A stretch of DNA of 54,378 nt from Bdellovibrionales bacterium (GTDB taxonomy: Bacteria; Bdellovibrionota; Bdellovibrionia; Bdellovibrionales; UBA1609): NCBI GenBank assembly GCA_007128005.1, contig SKYF01000118.1:1-54378 (forward strand), given 5' to 3'. Below, one piece after another: positions 5,989 through 13,822 of this stretch. Every line of letters begins with the position of its first letter. Position 1 is the stretch's first letter. A program made the position numbers and the translations under genes. Below the pieces are notes generated by a model, which saw only the letters and a list, made by a program, of their open reading frames with translations, had not been told where the DNA came from and did not search any database.

Positions 5989-8739
5989 ATGAGCAACAAC
6001 CGAGCATGGCACTCCTTAGACACCCAGGAATCTTTAAGACATCTCAATTCACAGTTAGAAGGATTGTCCTCTCAAGAGGCAGAAGACAGACTAAAAAAAT
6101 ATGGCCCCAACCGCATCAACAGCAAGGCAGGGCGCTCGCCTTGGCTGAGACTTTTTGATCAAATCCATCAGCCCTTAGTTTACATCCTTATTTTTGCCGG
6201 ATTTATAACTATGGCGATGGCTCATTGGTTGGACTCTCTTGTGATTTTTCTGGTGGTGATGGTCAATGTGGTCATTGGCTTTGTTCAGGAGTCAAAGGCT
6301 CTTAAATCTATTCAGGCGCTGGCAAAAAGCCTGAGGTCTTCTGCCCATACCTTCCGTGATGGCAGTAAGCAGATGATTGATGCCGAGCAATTGGTCCCGG
6401 GAGATGTGGTTGAGCTACTTGCAGGGGACAAAGTTCCTGCTGACGGTAGGATTCTTCAGCAGCGGGACCTGAGAGTCGATGAGTCTGCTTTGACTGGAGA
6501 GTCTGTGGCCGTGGATAAGAGTGTTCAGACTCTAGGTCCTGAGATTGTTTTGGCTGACCGCCACAATATGGTCTTTGCCTCCACACTGGTCACCTATGGT
6601 CAAGCCCGGGTTTTGATCACTGAGACGGGGATGAGTACTGAAATTGGTCGGATCTCTGAAATGGTCTCCTCAGCCCAACAGATTCAGACGCCTCTGACTA
6701 TCAAGATAAAAGAGTTTAGTCATGTTCTCCTCTACGCGATACTTGGCTTTGCATCCTTGATGTTTGCTGTGGCCCTTTGGCGAGGCCAGAGCTTTACCGA
6801 TGCTTTTATGGCCGCTGTCGCCATTATGGTGGCCGCGATTCCTGAAGGCCTTCCGGCCACCATGACTATCATGTTGGCCATTGGGGTCTCAGTGATGGCC
6901 TCAAGGAGAGCCATTATCCGCAAGCTGCCAGCTGTGGAGACTCTAGGTAGTACTAATGTGATCTGCTCGGACAAGACGGGGACATTGACGCAAAATCAAA
7001 TGACAGTGTCTTCGATTTACGTACCCAAAGAGGGTTACTATTCCATTCAAGGAGTGGGCTACAAGCCTCAAGGCGACATTCAAGGCCCTAGTGATGAGGT
7101 GATAGAGAAGCCCGAGTCGGGACCTTTGAAAAGTGTGGCCCCCGGTCTGGAAGAGCTCCTACGCTGTGGACTGCTGTGCAATGACAGCCGTCTTATTCCG
7201 CCTAAATCGAGCGTAGAAGAAAATTCAGAGCTCTGGGGACTTGAGGGAGACCCGACAGAGGTGGCGTTGATTGTCTCGGCAGAAAAGGCCGGTTTAAAAA
7301 GCCAGGAACAAGGGACGCAGTGGCCTAGAATGGACCAGATTCCCTTTCAGAGTGAGTACCAGTACATGGCGACTCTCCACCAAGTGCCGAATAGCTCCCA
7401 AAAGGGGGGTGCCGAGCGGGTTGTCTACGTGAAGGGATCCTTTGAGGCCATATCAGCCCGCTGTTGGCCAGCTGGCTCATCAGAAGAGAAGGAGAAGGCA
7501 GAAGAAGCCCTGCGAAACCTGGGTGAGAGGGGTCTTAGAGTTTTGGCTTTTGCCAGAAAGTATCTGCCCGCCGACCAGGCTGGCATAGAGCACCAGGACT
7601 TGGAGCAGGGCTTGGAGTTTTTAGGTCTTCAGGGAATGATTGATCCACCTCGGAAAGAGGCCCAGAGAGCCATAGGGCTCTGTCATACAGCCGGAATCGA
7701 TGTCAAGATGATCACCGGTGATTATGCGCTGACTGCAGCGGTCATTGCACGGCAGCTGGGAATACTCCAGGCTGAGGAGGAGCTTCAAAAAGAAGTTGTA
7801 ACAGGAGCTGACATCGAAAGTATGTCAGACTCAGAGCTGCAGAAGAGAATCTCCGAAATTCATGTCTTTGCCCGGGTTTCCCCTGAACAGAAATTGCGCC
7901 TTGTGAAAGCCCTACAGGCTCAGGGCAAGATCGTGGCTATGACTGGCGATGGAGTCAACGATGCTCCAGCCTTGCGGCAGGCCAATATCGGAATTGCCAT
8001 GGGCCTGACCGGAACTGAGGTGGCAAAAGAGGCCTCGGATATGGTCCTGGCCGATGACAACTTTGGGACCATTGAAGCGGCGGTTGAGGAGGGGCGAGGT
8101 GTCTTTGATAACCTCAAAAAATTTATTGTGTGGACCATTCCCACGAATGTGGGAGAGGCATCTATTCTTATTTTTGCAATTTTTCTAGCACTACCCTTGC
8201 CGCTTTTGCCGGTGCATATACTTTGGATCAATATGACGTGTACAATATTTTTAGGTGTTACACTGGCATTTGAACCCAAGGAATCAGATATTATGAGCCG
8301 CCCGCCCCGTAATCCGGAGGCGCCTCTGTTGAATTTTTCCCTGGTAATGCGCAGTCTGTTTGTGGGGATCTATATCACTGCCGCAGCCTTTGCACTGTTC
8401 AAATGGGAGCTGTCGACGGGAGCAAGTGAAGCTTATGCCCGCACAGCAGTGGTTACGACTGTGATTTTGGTTGAGGCCTTTTATCTCCTCAATTGTAGAT
8501 CTTTGCGTCGCCCGCTGAAGGAGCTGGGCTACTTTAGCAATCCTTGGGTCTGGTACGGTATTCTGGGGATGCTCCTCATTCAGCTGGGCTTTGTTCACCT
8601 GCCATGGGCGAATGTTCTATTCCAGACAGAGGCTTTAGGGCTTTTGACTTGGGCAAAGATGGTAATGGCAGGGTTTCTACTATACATACTTATTAGTATA
8701 GAGAAGAGAGTCAGATCCTCTTTTGGTCTTGTCGACTGA
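5989..8739 (+). CDS. P-type (type II) cation-transporting ATPase
   Basis: Inner-membrane ion pump of 916 aa. It has the cation ATPase N-terminal domain (LSSQEAEDRLKKYGPN), an actuator domain with DESALTGES, the phosphorylation motif DKTGTLTQNQMT (Asp about residue 328), the nucleotide-binding lobe, TGDGVNDAPALR (about 652) and a C-terminal membrane block. M4 carries IPEGLP as in type IIA Ca2+ pumps. M6 reads NMTCTIFLGVTLAFEP, so the Asp that binds Ca2+ in SERCA-type pumps (NLVTD) is missing and the ion is uncertain. ATG at 5989 follows the flagellin 2 terminator, so it should be its own transcript. Its position between two flagellin genes is unusual. Confidence 0.93.
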   Translation: MSNNRAWHSLDTQESLRHLNSQLEGLSSQEAEDRLKKYGPNRINSKAGRSPWLRLFDQIHQPLVYILIFAGFITMAMAHWLDSLVIFLVVMVNVVIGFVQESKALKSIQALAKSLRSSAHTFRDGSKQMIDAEQLVPGDVVELLAGDKVPADGRILQQRDLRVDESALTGESVAVDKSVQTLGPEIVLADRHNMVFASTLVTYGQARVLITETGMSTEIGRISEMVSSAQQIQTPLTIKIKEFSHVLLYAILGFASLMFAVALWRGQSFTDAFMAAVAIMVAAIPEGLPATMTIMLAIGVSVMASRRAIIRKLPAVETLGSTNVICSDKTGTLTQNQMTVSSIYVPKEGYYSIQGVGYKPQGDIQGPSDEVIEKPESGPLKSVAPGLEELLRCGLLCNDSRLIPPKSSVEENSELWGLEGDPTEVALIVSAEKAGLKSQEQGTQWPRMDQIPFQSEYQYMATLHQVPNSSQKGGAERVVYVKGSFEAISARCWPAGSSEEKEKAEEALRNLGERGLRVLAFARKYLPADQAGIEHQDLEQGLEFLGLQGMIDPPRKEAQRAIGLCHTAGIDVKMITGDYALTAAVIARQLGILQAEEELQKEVVTGADIESMSDSELQKRISEIHVFARVSPEQKLRLVKALQAQGKIVAMTGDGVNDAPALRQANIGIAMGLTGTEVAKEASDMVLADDNFGTIEAAVEEGRGVFDNLKKFIVWTIPTNVGEASILIFAIFLALPLPLLPVHILWINMTCTIFLGVTLAFEPKESDIMSRPPRNPEAPLLNFSLVMRSLFVGIYITAAAFALFKWELSTGASEAYARTAVVTTVILVEAFYLLNCRSLRRPLKELGYFSNPWVWYGILGMLLIQLGFVHLPWANVLFQTEALGLLTWAKMVMAGFLLYILISIEKRVRSSFGLVD

Positions 8740-8823
8740 GGTCTTAGGACTCGTTTCAAGGCCAAGTTTATTGGATCTTAGTCCTTAAATCTAAAACCAA
8801 AGTCCAGTTTATTTCTGACTTAG

Positions 8824-8840
8824 GTCCAGTTCTGCTGGAC
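8824..8840 (+). repeat. small hairpin immediately before the flagellin 3 promoter
   Basis: GTCCAG-TTCTG-CTGGAC forms a 6-bp stem 5 nt upstream of the FliA -35 element. The 360-nt gap between the ATPase and flagellin 3 otherwise holds the promoter and leader, with no gene seen. It lacks a T run, so it is not a convincing terminator. Confidence 0.35.
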
Positions 8841-8845
8841 GAGAC

Positions 8846-8872
8846 TAAAGTGTCACCAGACCTCGCCGAAGG
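8846..8872 (+). promoter_or_regulatory. FliA (sigma-28) promoter of flagellin 3
   Basis: TAAAGTGT at 8846-8853 and GCCGAAGG at 8865-8872, correct 11-nt gap, 13 of 16 consensus positions. The implied leader is about 220 nt. Confidence 0.75.
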
Positions 8873-8999
8873 GTGAGATGCAAGTCGACGGGAACTATGA
8901 GTTGAAAAAGATCGATGAGTATTAGTCAGAGTGACTGCTGCCTAAAAACTCGCTTGAGATCCTAACAGCCAAAGGTCCTGTTCCAACGTGTTCAACCCA

Positions 9000-9076
9000 G
9001 CACCATCATGGTGCGGCTTGGGGAGTGACCCTTATAGGTAAAGGGCCTCCTTCAAGCTCAAAGAGGATGGATCCTC
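9000..9076 (+). other. structured leader of flagellin 3
   Basis: GCACC-ATCAT-GGTGC (9000-9014) and GAGGAT-GG-ATCCTC (9063-9076) are perfect short hairpins upstream of the AAAGGAGG ribosome site. The second ends about 10 nt before that site, like the inverted repeat before flagellin 2. Confidence 0.45.
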
Positions 9077-9098
9077 GCAACAACAAAGGAGGCAGACC

Positions 9099-9932
9099 AT
9101 GGGTTTGCGTATCTCTACAAACGTGGCGTCTATCAACGCCCAAAAGACAATGGCCTCAACTCAGAGGCATATCAACACCAGCTACGCTCAGCTGGCTTCA
9201 GGCAGCCGCATCACTAAGGCCGCTGATGATGCCGCGGGACTATCAATCAGTGAGAACCTGAAGTCGACAATTCGAGGCTACCAGCAGGCCCAGCGTAACG
9301 CCAACGACGGGATCTCAATGGTTCAGGTCGCAGAAGGCGGACTCGGAGAAATCAGCAATATGTTGACTCGACTTCGTGAACTTGGTGTTCAGGCATCCTC
9401 TGACACTGTAGGCAATGAGGAAAGAGGTTTCATCAATAAAGAAGTCCAACAGTTGAAAAACGAAATCCAGAGGATTGCCCAATCTACAAGATACGGAAAT
9501 ACCAATATGTTGGATGGAACTGGAGGGGAGTACGCTTTTCAGATTGATATCAATAATGACGATTTTAACGATCGAATTAGTTTTAATGCGAGTGAGCAGG
9601 TGGCAACCACTGCTGCTCTCAATATCGCCGACTTTGACTTTTCCAATAAAGCCAATGCTCGCTCTGCTCTGGAAAGACTTGAAGATGCTCAGAGGCAGGT
9701 CAATGGATATCGAGCCAATTTGGGTGCGATTCAGAACCGTCTGCAGAGTACGTCTGAGAATCTAGGGGTCGCTATTGAAAACTACGCCGCTGCCAACAGC
9801 CGAATACGTGATGCTGACCTGGCTTCAAGTACGGCAGAATTGGCAAAAAACAATATTTTACTCAATGCCTCGATTGGTGTTTTGGCCCAGGCCAATCAGT
9901 CTCCAGCTCAGGCTTTGAGACTTCTTGGATAA
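9099..9932 (+). CDS. flagellin 3
   Basis: Flagellar filament subunit, 277 aa, with the cleanest D0/D1 signature of the three: MGLRISTNVASINAQ, QLASGSRIT, DDAAGLSISENLKS, NDGISMVQVAEGGL, RLRELGVQASSDT, and C-terminal LRLLG. The central stretch (YAFQIDINNDDFNDRISF) differs from flagellins 1 and 2. The ATG has AAAGGAGG 7 nt upstream. It has its own FliA promoter and is followed by two stem-loops and then flaG. By context it may be the main filament subunit adjoining the cap genes, but relative abundance cannot be read from sequence. Confidence 0.96.
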   Translation: MGLRISTNVASINAQKTMASTQRHINTSYAQLASGSRITKAADDAAGLSISENLKSTIRGYQQAQRNANDGISMVQVAEGGLGEISNMLTRLRELGVQASSDTVGNEERGFINKEVQQLKNEIQRIAQSTRYGNTNMLDGTGGEYAFQIDINNDDFNDRISFNASEQVATTAALNIADFDFSNKANARSALERLEDAQRQVNGYRANLGAIQNRLQSTSENLGVAIENYAAANSRIRDADLASSTAELAKNNILLNASIGVLAQANQSPAQALRLLG

Positions 9933-9955
9933 GTTTAATCTGTATTTTTAAGATT

Positions 9956-10018
9956 GAGTGGGGCGCTCCTTTCCCCACTCGGTACTTACCTACCCAAGGA
10001 GGGCCTTTCCTCCTTGGG
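9956..10018 (+). terminator. two tandem stem-loops after flagellin 3
   Basis: GAGTGGGG / CCCCACTC (9956-9980, 8 bp) and CCCAAGGAGG / CCTCCTTGGG (9993-10018, 10 bp) are perfect stems. Neither has a good T run, so they may stabilise the 3' end of flagellin mRNA or act with Rho rather than be classic terminators. Confidence 0.6.
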
Positions 10019-10054
10019 GTGCTACTCTGAAGTCCGGTAAAGGGCCAGTTGGTA

Positions 10055-10082
10055 TAAAGGGTGAGACTGCAAGAGCCGATAG
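10055..10082 (+). promoter_or_regulatory. FliA (sigma-28) promoter of flaG-fliD
   Basis: TAAA at 10055-10058 and GCCGATAG at 10075-10082, with a gap one base longer than in the other sites. The -10 is 7 of 8. Transcription would start only about 3 nt before the flaG ATG. Confidence 0.65.
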
Positions 10083-10092
10083 GTAGGGTGAG

Positions 10093-10467
10093 ATGAATAT
10101 AAAGTCGATTAACGCCCTTATTCCATCCATTGAATCAGTCAAAGAGACAGACCCCATCCGACACGTGCGTTCAAATAAAGAAAGCAGCGCTGACCGAGAC
10201 CCCAATGGGCAGCAACAGGACAAACCACCAGAAAAGCGTCAACTGACTGACGCTGAGTTTTTAGAAGCCCTTGATAAGCTCAAGGATCTACCGGGGATAA
10301 AATCTCACAATTTGATTGTTCGGCATGAACTTCGAGGCCATAGTCGGTTTGTATTTATCGAAAGTCCAGACGGAAAGCTCGTCCGACGTCTAAGTGAGTT
10401 AGACCTTTGGGCCCTTCTTGAAGGTCAAGAGCAGACCACCGGTCACCTTTACCACAAGGCCATGTAG
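10093..10467 (+). CDS. flaG: FlaG-family flagellar protein
   Basis: A 124-aa protein with a Gln/Lys/Pro-rich disordered N-terminal half and a C-terminal domain (about 65-115) showing the FlaG pattern: a beta strand (SRFVFIESPDGKLVRRLSE) matching the family's V.I.D..G.V.R.I. Its place between a flagellin and fliD is the usual flaG position. FlaG proteins influence filament length; the exact role is not known. The C-terminal tail (QEQTTGHLYHKAM) goes beyond the typical domain. The GGGTGAG close to the ATG may lie mostly outside the mRNA if the FliA promoter is used as predicted. Confidence 0.75.
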   Translation: MNIKSINALIPSIESVKETDPIRHVRSNKESSADRDPNGQQQDKPPEKRQLTDAEFLEALDKLKDLPGIKSHNLIVRHELRGHSRFVFIESPDGKLVRRLSELDLWALLEGQEQTTGHLYHKAM

Positions 10468-10543
10468 CCCCTTACCGACATATTATTGACTCACAGAATA
10501 AGCCTCAGTTCTGTACAATTGGGGAAAGAGGGAGGAGTCTTCT

Positions 10544-11911
10544 TTGGCTGCAGGAATTTCCTTTGGAGGTTTAAAATCTGGCTTGCCACCAAACATCGTG
10601 GAACAGCTTATGGAAGCTGAGCGGATTCCTGTGCGCAATATGGAGGTGGACAAGGGGCGTAGTGAAGCTCGATTGCAGTTGGTCAACGAGCTTGAAGAAC
10701 TCCTTAGGGGTGTCCAGGGTCAGATCTCAGGATTAGCAGATGCACGAGGTTTTCAAGATTTTAAGCTAGAGAGTGGAGATATCAATATTGTCACGGGAAC
10801 TGTGGATCCTTCTGCTGCAACTAAAGGCAGTTGGAATGTAGAGGTACTAGAGTTGGCACAAAATGGCTCTGCGGTGACAAATGGCTTTGTGGACAGAGAC
10901 ACCACTCAGGCAGGAACTGGGTACTTTCGCTTTGATACAGCTCAAGGGCGCAAGGAAGTCTATATCAACTCTTCAAATAACACCCTGGATGGTATGGTCG
11001 CTGCAATTAACTCAGCGGGGATTGGAATTCGAGCCAGTGTTATAAATGATGCATCTAACCCAAGAGCTCCGTTTAGACTGATGTTATCTACCGAAGGTGG
11101 AGCTGACTTGGGAAAAATCAAGTTTCTAAGGCCCTACTTCTTAGGGGGTGACCAGGATGTTTTCTTTGAGAGCTCTTCAGCCCCCAAAAATGGACGAATT
11201 AAAATTGATGGCTTTGAATTTCAGATTCCAGGCAACAAAGTAGACGGGGTTATCCCGGGTGTTAGCTTAGATCTTCGGCAGGCAGCTCCTGGGCGTCAGG
11301 TCAATATCTCTGTTCAAGAGGACAGAGAGGTTGTGTCAGGAAGGATCAAAGAGTTTGTTGAGTCGATGAATAAGGTCTTAGGCTTTCTGCAGACCCAGAG
11401 CCGGATTGATGCCAATACGGACACCTCCCGAACTTTAGGAGGGGATGGGCTAGTGCGCAATATTGAGTCCAGATTAAGACGCCTCATTCAGGATCCCCAA
11501 TATGGAGTGGAGGGATCAATCAATCGCCTCAGTCAGATTGGAGTTACGTTTAACCGGGCAGGAACTTTGGAGTTCAACGAAGAGCAGTTCAATAGTGCTC
11601 TTATGAACAACTCTGAGGATGTGCAGAGATTTCTTGGAGGAGATGGCTTTACCACCGGATTTATTCCTGCAGTGAGAAGAGAGGTTGAAAGTACCGTGAA
11701 TTCGGTATTAGGCCCCATTGGAGTTCGCAAGAGGTCGCTTCAGCAGAGAATCAGCCAGATAGATGATCGAATAGCGAACCGGGAGCGACAGCTGGAGCGC
11801 AGGGAGCAGACACTTAGACGCCAGTTCTCGCGACTGGAGGAGACAGTCTCTCGACTTCAGTCCCAAGGAGGTGCTTTGGCGGCTATGGGAGCTGGATTTG
11901 GTGGGGGTTAG
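10544..11911 (+). CDS. fliD: flagellar filament cap protein FliD
   Basis: Filament cap protein (HAP2), 455 aa, which sits on the filament tip and folds incoming flagellin. It starts MAAGISFGGLKSGLPPNIVEQLMEAER, as FliD proteins do, has the central FliD region (SSNNTLDGMVAAINSAGIGIRASV) and ends with a long coiled coil (about 395-445, DRIANRERQLERREQTLRRQ). The start is a TTG at 10544 with GGAGGA 7 nt upstream. It follows flaG by 76 nt and is probably on the same transcript. Confidence 0.95.
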   Translation: MAAGISFGGLKSGLPPNIVEQLMEAERIPVRNMEVDKGRSEARLQLVNELEELLRGVQGQISGLADARGFQDFKLESGDINIVTGTVDPSAATKGSWNVEVLELAQNGSAVTNGFVDRDTTQAGTGYFRFDTAQGRKEVYINSSNNTLDGMVAAINSAGIGIRASVINDASNPRAPFRLMLSTEGGADLGKIKFLRPYFLGGDQDVFFESSSAPKNGRIKIDGFEFQIPGNKVDGVIPGVSLDLRQAAPGRQVNISVQEDREVVSGRIKEFVESMNKVLGFLQTQSRIDANTDTSRTLGGDGLVRNIESRLRRLIQDPQYGVEGSINRLSQIGVTFNRAGTLEFNEEQFNSALMNNSEDVQRFLGGDGFTTGFIPAVRREVESTVNSVLGPIGVRKRSLQQRISQIDDRIANRERQLERREQTLRRQFSRLEETVSRLQSQGGALAAMGAGFGGG

Positions 11912-11918
11912 AATTATT

Positions 11919-11945
11919 TAAGATTGCAGACAGATTGTCCGAAAA
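11919..11945 (+). promoter_or_regulatory. weak FliA-like promoter before fliS
   Basis: TAAG-N15-TCCGAAAA (11919-11945) keeps the FliA spacing but is degenerate: 3 of 4 at -35 and 6 of 8 at -10. fliS may also be read from the flaG-fliD transcript. Confidence 0.3.
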
Positions 11946-11971
11946 CAAGACAGTTTTAGAGAAGGAGAGAG

Positions 11972-12364
11972 ATGAAGAGCGCATACCAGAAATATAAAAA
12001 CACTTCAGTGCAAAGTGCTAGCCGTGAAAAGCTGTTGTTGATGATGTACGAAGCTGCGATTCGTTTCTCTAAGCAGGCCGTCAGTGCGATTGATGCTAAG
12101 AACATCGCAGACCGGGGCCTATATATAGGGCGGGCCTATGATATTGTTTTGGAGCTCAACAACACCTTGGATCATCAGGTGGGTGGGGACATTGCAGCTA
12201 ACTTAGAGCAGCTTTATATGTTTATCACTGAGCAGCTCACCCAAGCGAACGTAACGGGGGAGCGAAAATATCTTGAAAACGCAATTCGGGTTCTTGAAAT
12301 TCTTCACCAGGGATGGATGGAAGCCGTGGCTAAATTAAAAAAAGAAGACAGTTTAGATCGATAA
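11972..12364 (+). CDS. fliS: flagellin export chaperone FliS
   Basis: Cytoplasmic four-helix chaperone of 130 aa that holds the flagellin C-terminus before export. Diagnostic features are the AYQKYKNTSVQSASREKLLLMMYEAAIRF N-terminus (seen at residues 4-32) and LNNTLDHQVGGDIAANLEQLY in the middle. ATG has AGAAGGAGAG upstream. It stands between fliD and the FliT/FlgN-like gene, the standard order of cap-chaperone loci. Confidence 0.95.
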   Translation: MKSAYQKYKNTSVQSASREKLLLMMYEAAIRFSKQAVSAIDAKNIADRGLYIGRAYDIVLELNNTLDHQVGGDIAANLEQLYMFITEQLTQANVTGERKYLENAIRVLEILHQGWMEAVAKLKKEDSLDR

Positions 12365-12377
12365 ATTGGGGGGAGTT

Positions 12378-12782
12378 ATGGAGAACTTGATCGAGCTCTT
12401 GGAAGAGCGCAACCGACATCTTAGAAAATTCAAAAAAGTAAATGATGTGGAAATGGACAATTTCTGTCATGGAAATTTTGATAACTTGGAAAATTTCTAT
12501 AAGACCAGAGAAGGACTTCTTGATGTGATTCGTTCTTTGGATGAGTTGATAAGTGGTTCCAATCAAGAATTCATAGAAAGCAATGAAATTAACATGGACA
12601 CGAAAAAAGTAGTTGGTCGGGCCTTGAGTGAAAAAACTCGACTTGTGACAAGTATTTTATCCCAGGATCTTCAAATACTATCCTTTATTGAGCAGGCCAA
12701 GTCTGAGATGATCAAGGATCTCAGTGCTGTTAAAATAGCTAGAAGAGCAGTGGGAGCCTACAAAAGTCGGGGCCGGTCATAG
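12378..12782 (+). CDS. FliT/FlgN-like flagellar chaperone
   Basis: A 134-aa all-helical protein directly after fliS. It has heptad-like helices (NLIELLEERNRHLRKF; QDLQILSFIEQAKSEM) and a short basic tail (YKSRGRS). Position, size and helical pattern fit the FliT/FlgN export chaperones, which bind FliD or hook-filament junction proteins. Similarity cannot be measured here, so the call rests mainly on context. The ATG at 12378 is chosen because GGGGGAG lies 3-4 nt upstream; an in-frame TTG at 12366 is less likely. Confidence 0.65.
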   Translation: MENLIELLEERNRHLRKFKKVNDVEMDNFCHGNFDNLENFYKTREGLLDVIRSLDELISGSNQEFIESNEINMDTKKVVGRALSEKTRLVTSILSQDLQILSFIEQAKSEMIKDLSAVKIARRAVGAYKSRGRS

Positions 12783-12900
12783 GTTTTGCTCCAATAAGTT
12801 TTACAGTCATTGGCCTGACGCTAACATCATTATTCGAGTCAAATTCCCGGCACATCTACGCGCATTCTAGCTCTGGGTCCCTAGCAGATTCACTGCCGTT

Positions 12901-12917
12901 TTGGCACCGAACTTGCT
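12901..12917 (+). promoter_or_regulatory. sigma-54 (RpoN) promoter of the TPR-glycosyltransferase-kinase operon
   Basis: TTGGCACCGAACTTGCT matches the sigma-54 consensus YTGGCACGRNNNTTGCW at every position except one (C for G at position 8). The invariant GG (12903-12904) and GC (12915-12916) are exactly 10 bp apart. It lies 61 nt before the GTG of the TPR gene. The 195-nt gap upstream (12783-12977) could hold activator sites, but I see no clear one. Confidence 0.75.
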
Positions 12918-12977
12918 CACTTGCATATTACAGGTTTGCGTGCAGCGGTTGATCTGACCTAAAGCCTAGGGGGAGTC

Positions 12978-13613
12978 GTGGAAGAAGCCAAATATCAAAT
13001 AGAAGATATCCACATGAGTCAGGAGATTCAGGACGAGTTTACAATGTGGAAGAACTTGGGAAACCGATATGTTGAGCAGGGGCTTTATGAATTGGCCCAG
13101 CAAGCCTATGCCAACGCCCAGCTTCTTCAACCACAATCAGATGTGCTGATGGTCAATCTTGGCACTTTGGCTATTCAGCAAGAGGATCTTTCTTTGGCCG
13201 TGGAGTACTTTCGAAAAGCCGTAGCACTTAATGGGGCCAATGAGCGCGCATGGCTGGGATTAGCCCTTGTTCATCGCAGCTTTGGTGACTTGGAGTTGGC
13301 TTGGGCCAATCTAGAAAAGTGCTTAGACATCAGTTTAGACAATATGACGGCCCTGTGGCTCGCTGTAGATTGGGGGCATAAGGACTCGAGATCTAACCGA
13401 GTGATACAGAGACTGTTTGATCATATTCAACGGCACCCTCAAGACAGTCCATTTCGCTTGGTCTTGGCCAGGCTGTTGCTGGAGAGCGGAAGAATTTTTC
13501 AGGCTCGAAAGGAGGTCAAAATGGCCATTGAGATATGGGGAGAGTGTGAGGGTTCAAGGTCACTGCTTAAGGAGATCGGGGAAATTCTAAAATTACAGGG
13601 GCAGCGACCTTAG
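12978..13613 (+). CDS. TPR-repeat protein
   Basis: A 211-aa soluble protein of tandem tetratricopeptide repeats. Clear units include GNRYVEQGLYELAQQAYANA, LGTLAIQQEDLSLAVEYFRK and AWLGLALVHRSFGDLELAWANLEK (about residues 30-115), with a helical C-terminal part. TPR proteins are scaffolds, so a protein partner is expected, perhaps the glycosyltransferase or kinase of the same operon. GTG at 12978 follows AGGGGGAG; ATG at 13014 is an alternative start. First gene after the sigma-54 element. Confidence 0.8.
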   Translation: MEEAKYQIEDIHMSQEIQDEFTMWKNLGNRYVEQGLYELAQQAYANAQLLQPQSDVLMVNLGTLAIQQEDLSLAVEYFRKAVALNGANERAWLGLALVHRSFGDLELAWANLEKCLDISLDNMTALWLAVDWGHKDSRSNRVIQRLFDHIQRHPQDSPFRLVLARLLLESGRIFQARKEVKMAIEIWGECEGSRSLLKEIGEILKLQGQRP

Positions 13614-13639
13614 TCGAGTGATTCGTCAGAGGAGTGGGT

Positions 13640-13822
13640 ATGGATAATCAAGGTGAGCCCAAGTCATGGCAATCTGTGCTCGTTGAGGTGGGACAGAAAA
13701 AGGCCAATTTGCAAAAAAATGGCTACTCTTCCGAGCTTGAGATCGTCAAAATAATTGAAGAGTTTATCAGGGAGCAGGTGCAGAGTGAAGATTCTGGTTA
13801 TCCAACAGGCTCGTCTGGGTGA
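13640..13822 (+). CDS. small protein of unknown function overlapping the GT9 gene
   Basis: A 60-aa soluble protein (MDNQGEPKSWQSVLVEVGQK...) with a helical middle and an acidic C-terminus. AGAGGAG lies 5 nt before the ATG at 13640. It overlaps the next gene by 38 nt, which points to translational coupling. No family recognised. Confidence 0.6.
   Translation: MDNQGEPKSWQSVLVEVGQKKANLQKNGYSSELEIVKIIEEFIREQVQSEDSGYPTGSSG

Noticed and set aside
6308-8598. Several open antisense frames across the P-type ATPase gene
   Set aside because: They have no ribosome sites or domains, and the sense strand encodes an intact 916-aa ATPase throughout.
10480-10522. TTGACT ... TACAAT before fliD as a sigma-70 promoter
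   Set aside because: The two hexamers are about 22 nt apart, too far for sigma-70, and fliD can be read from the flaG promoter.
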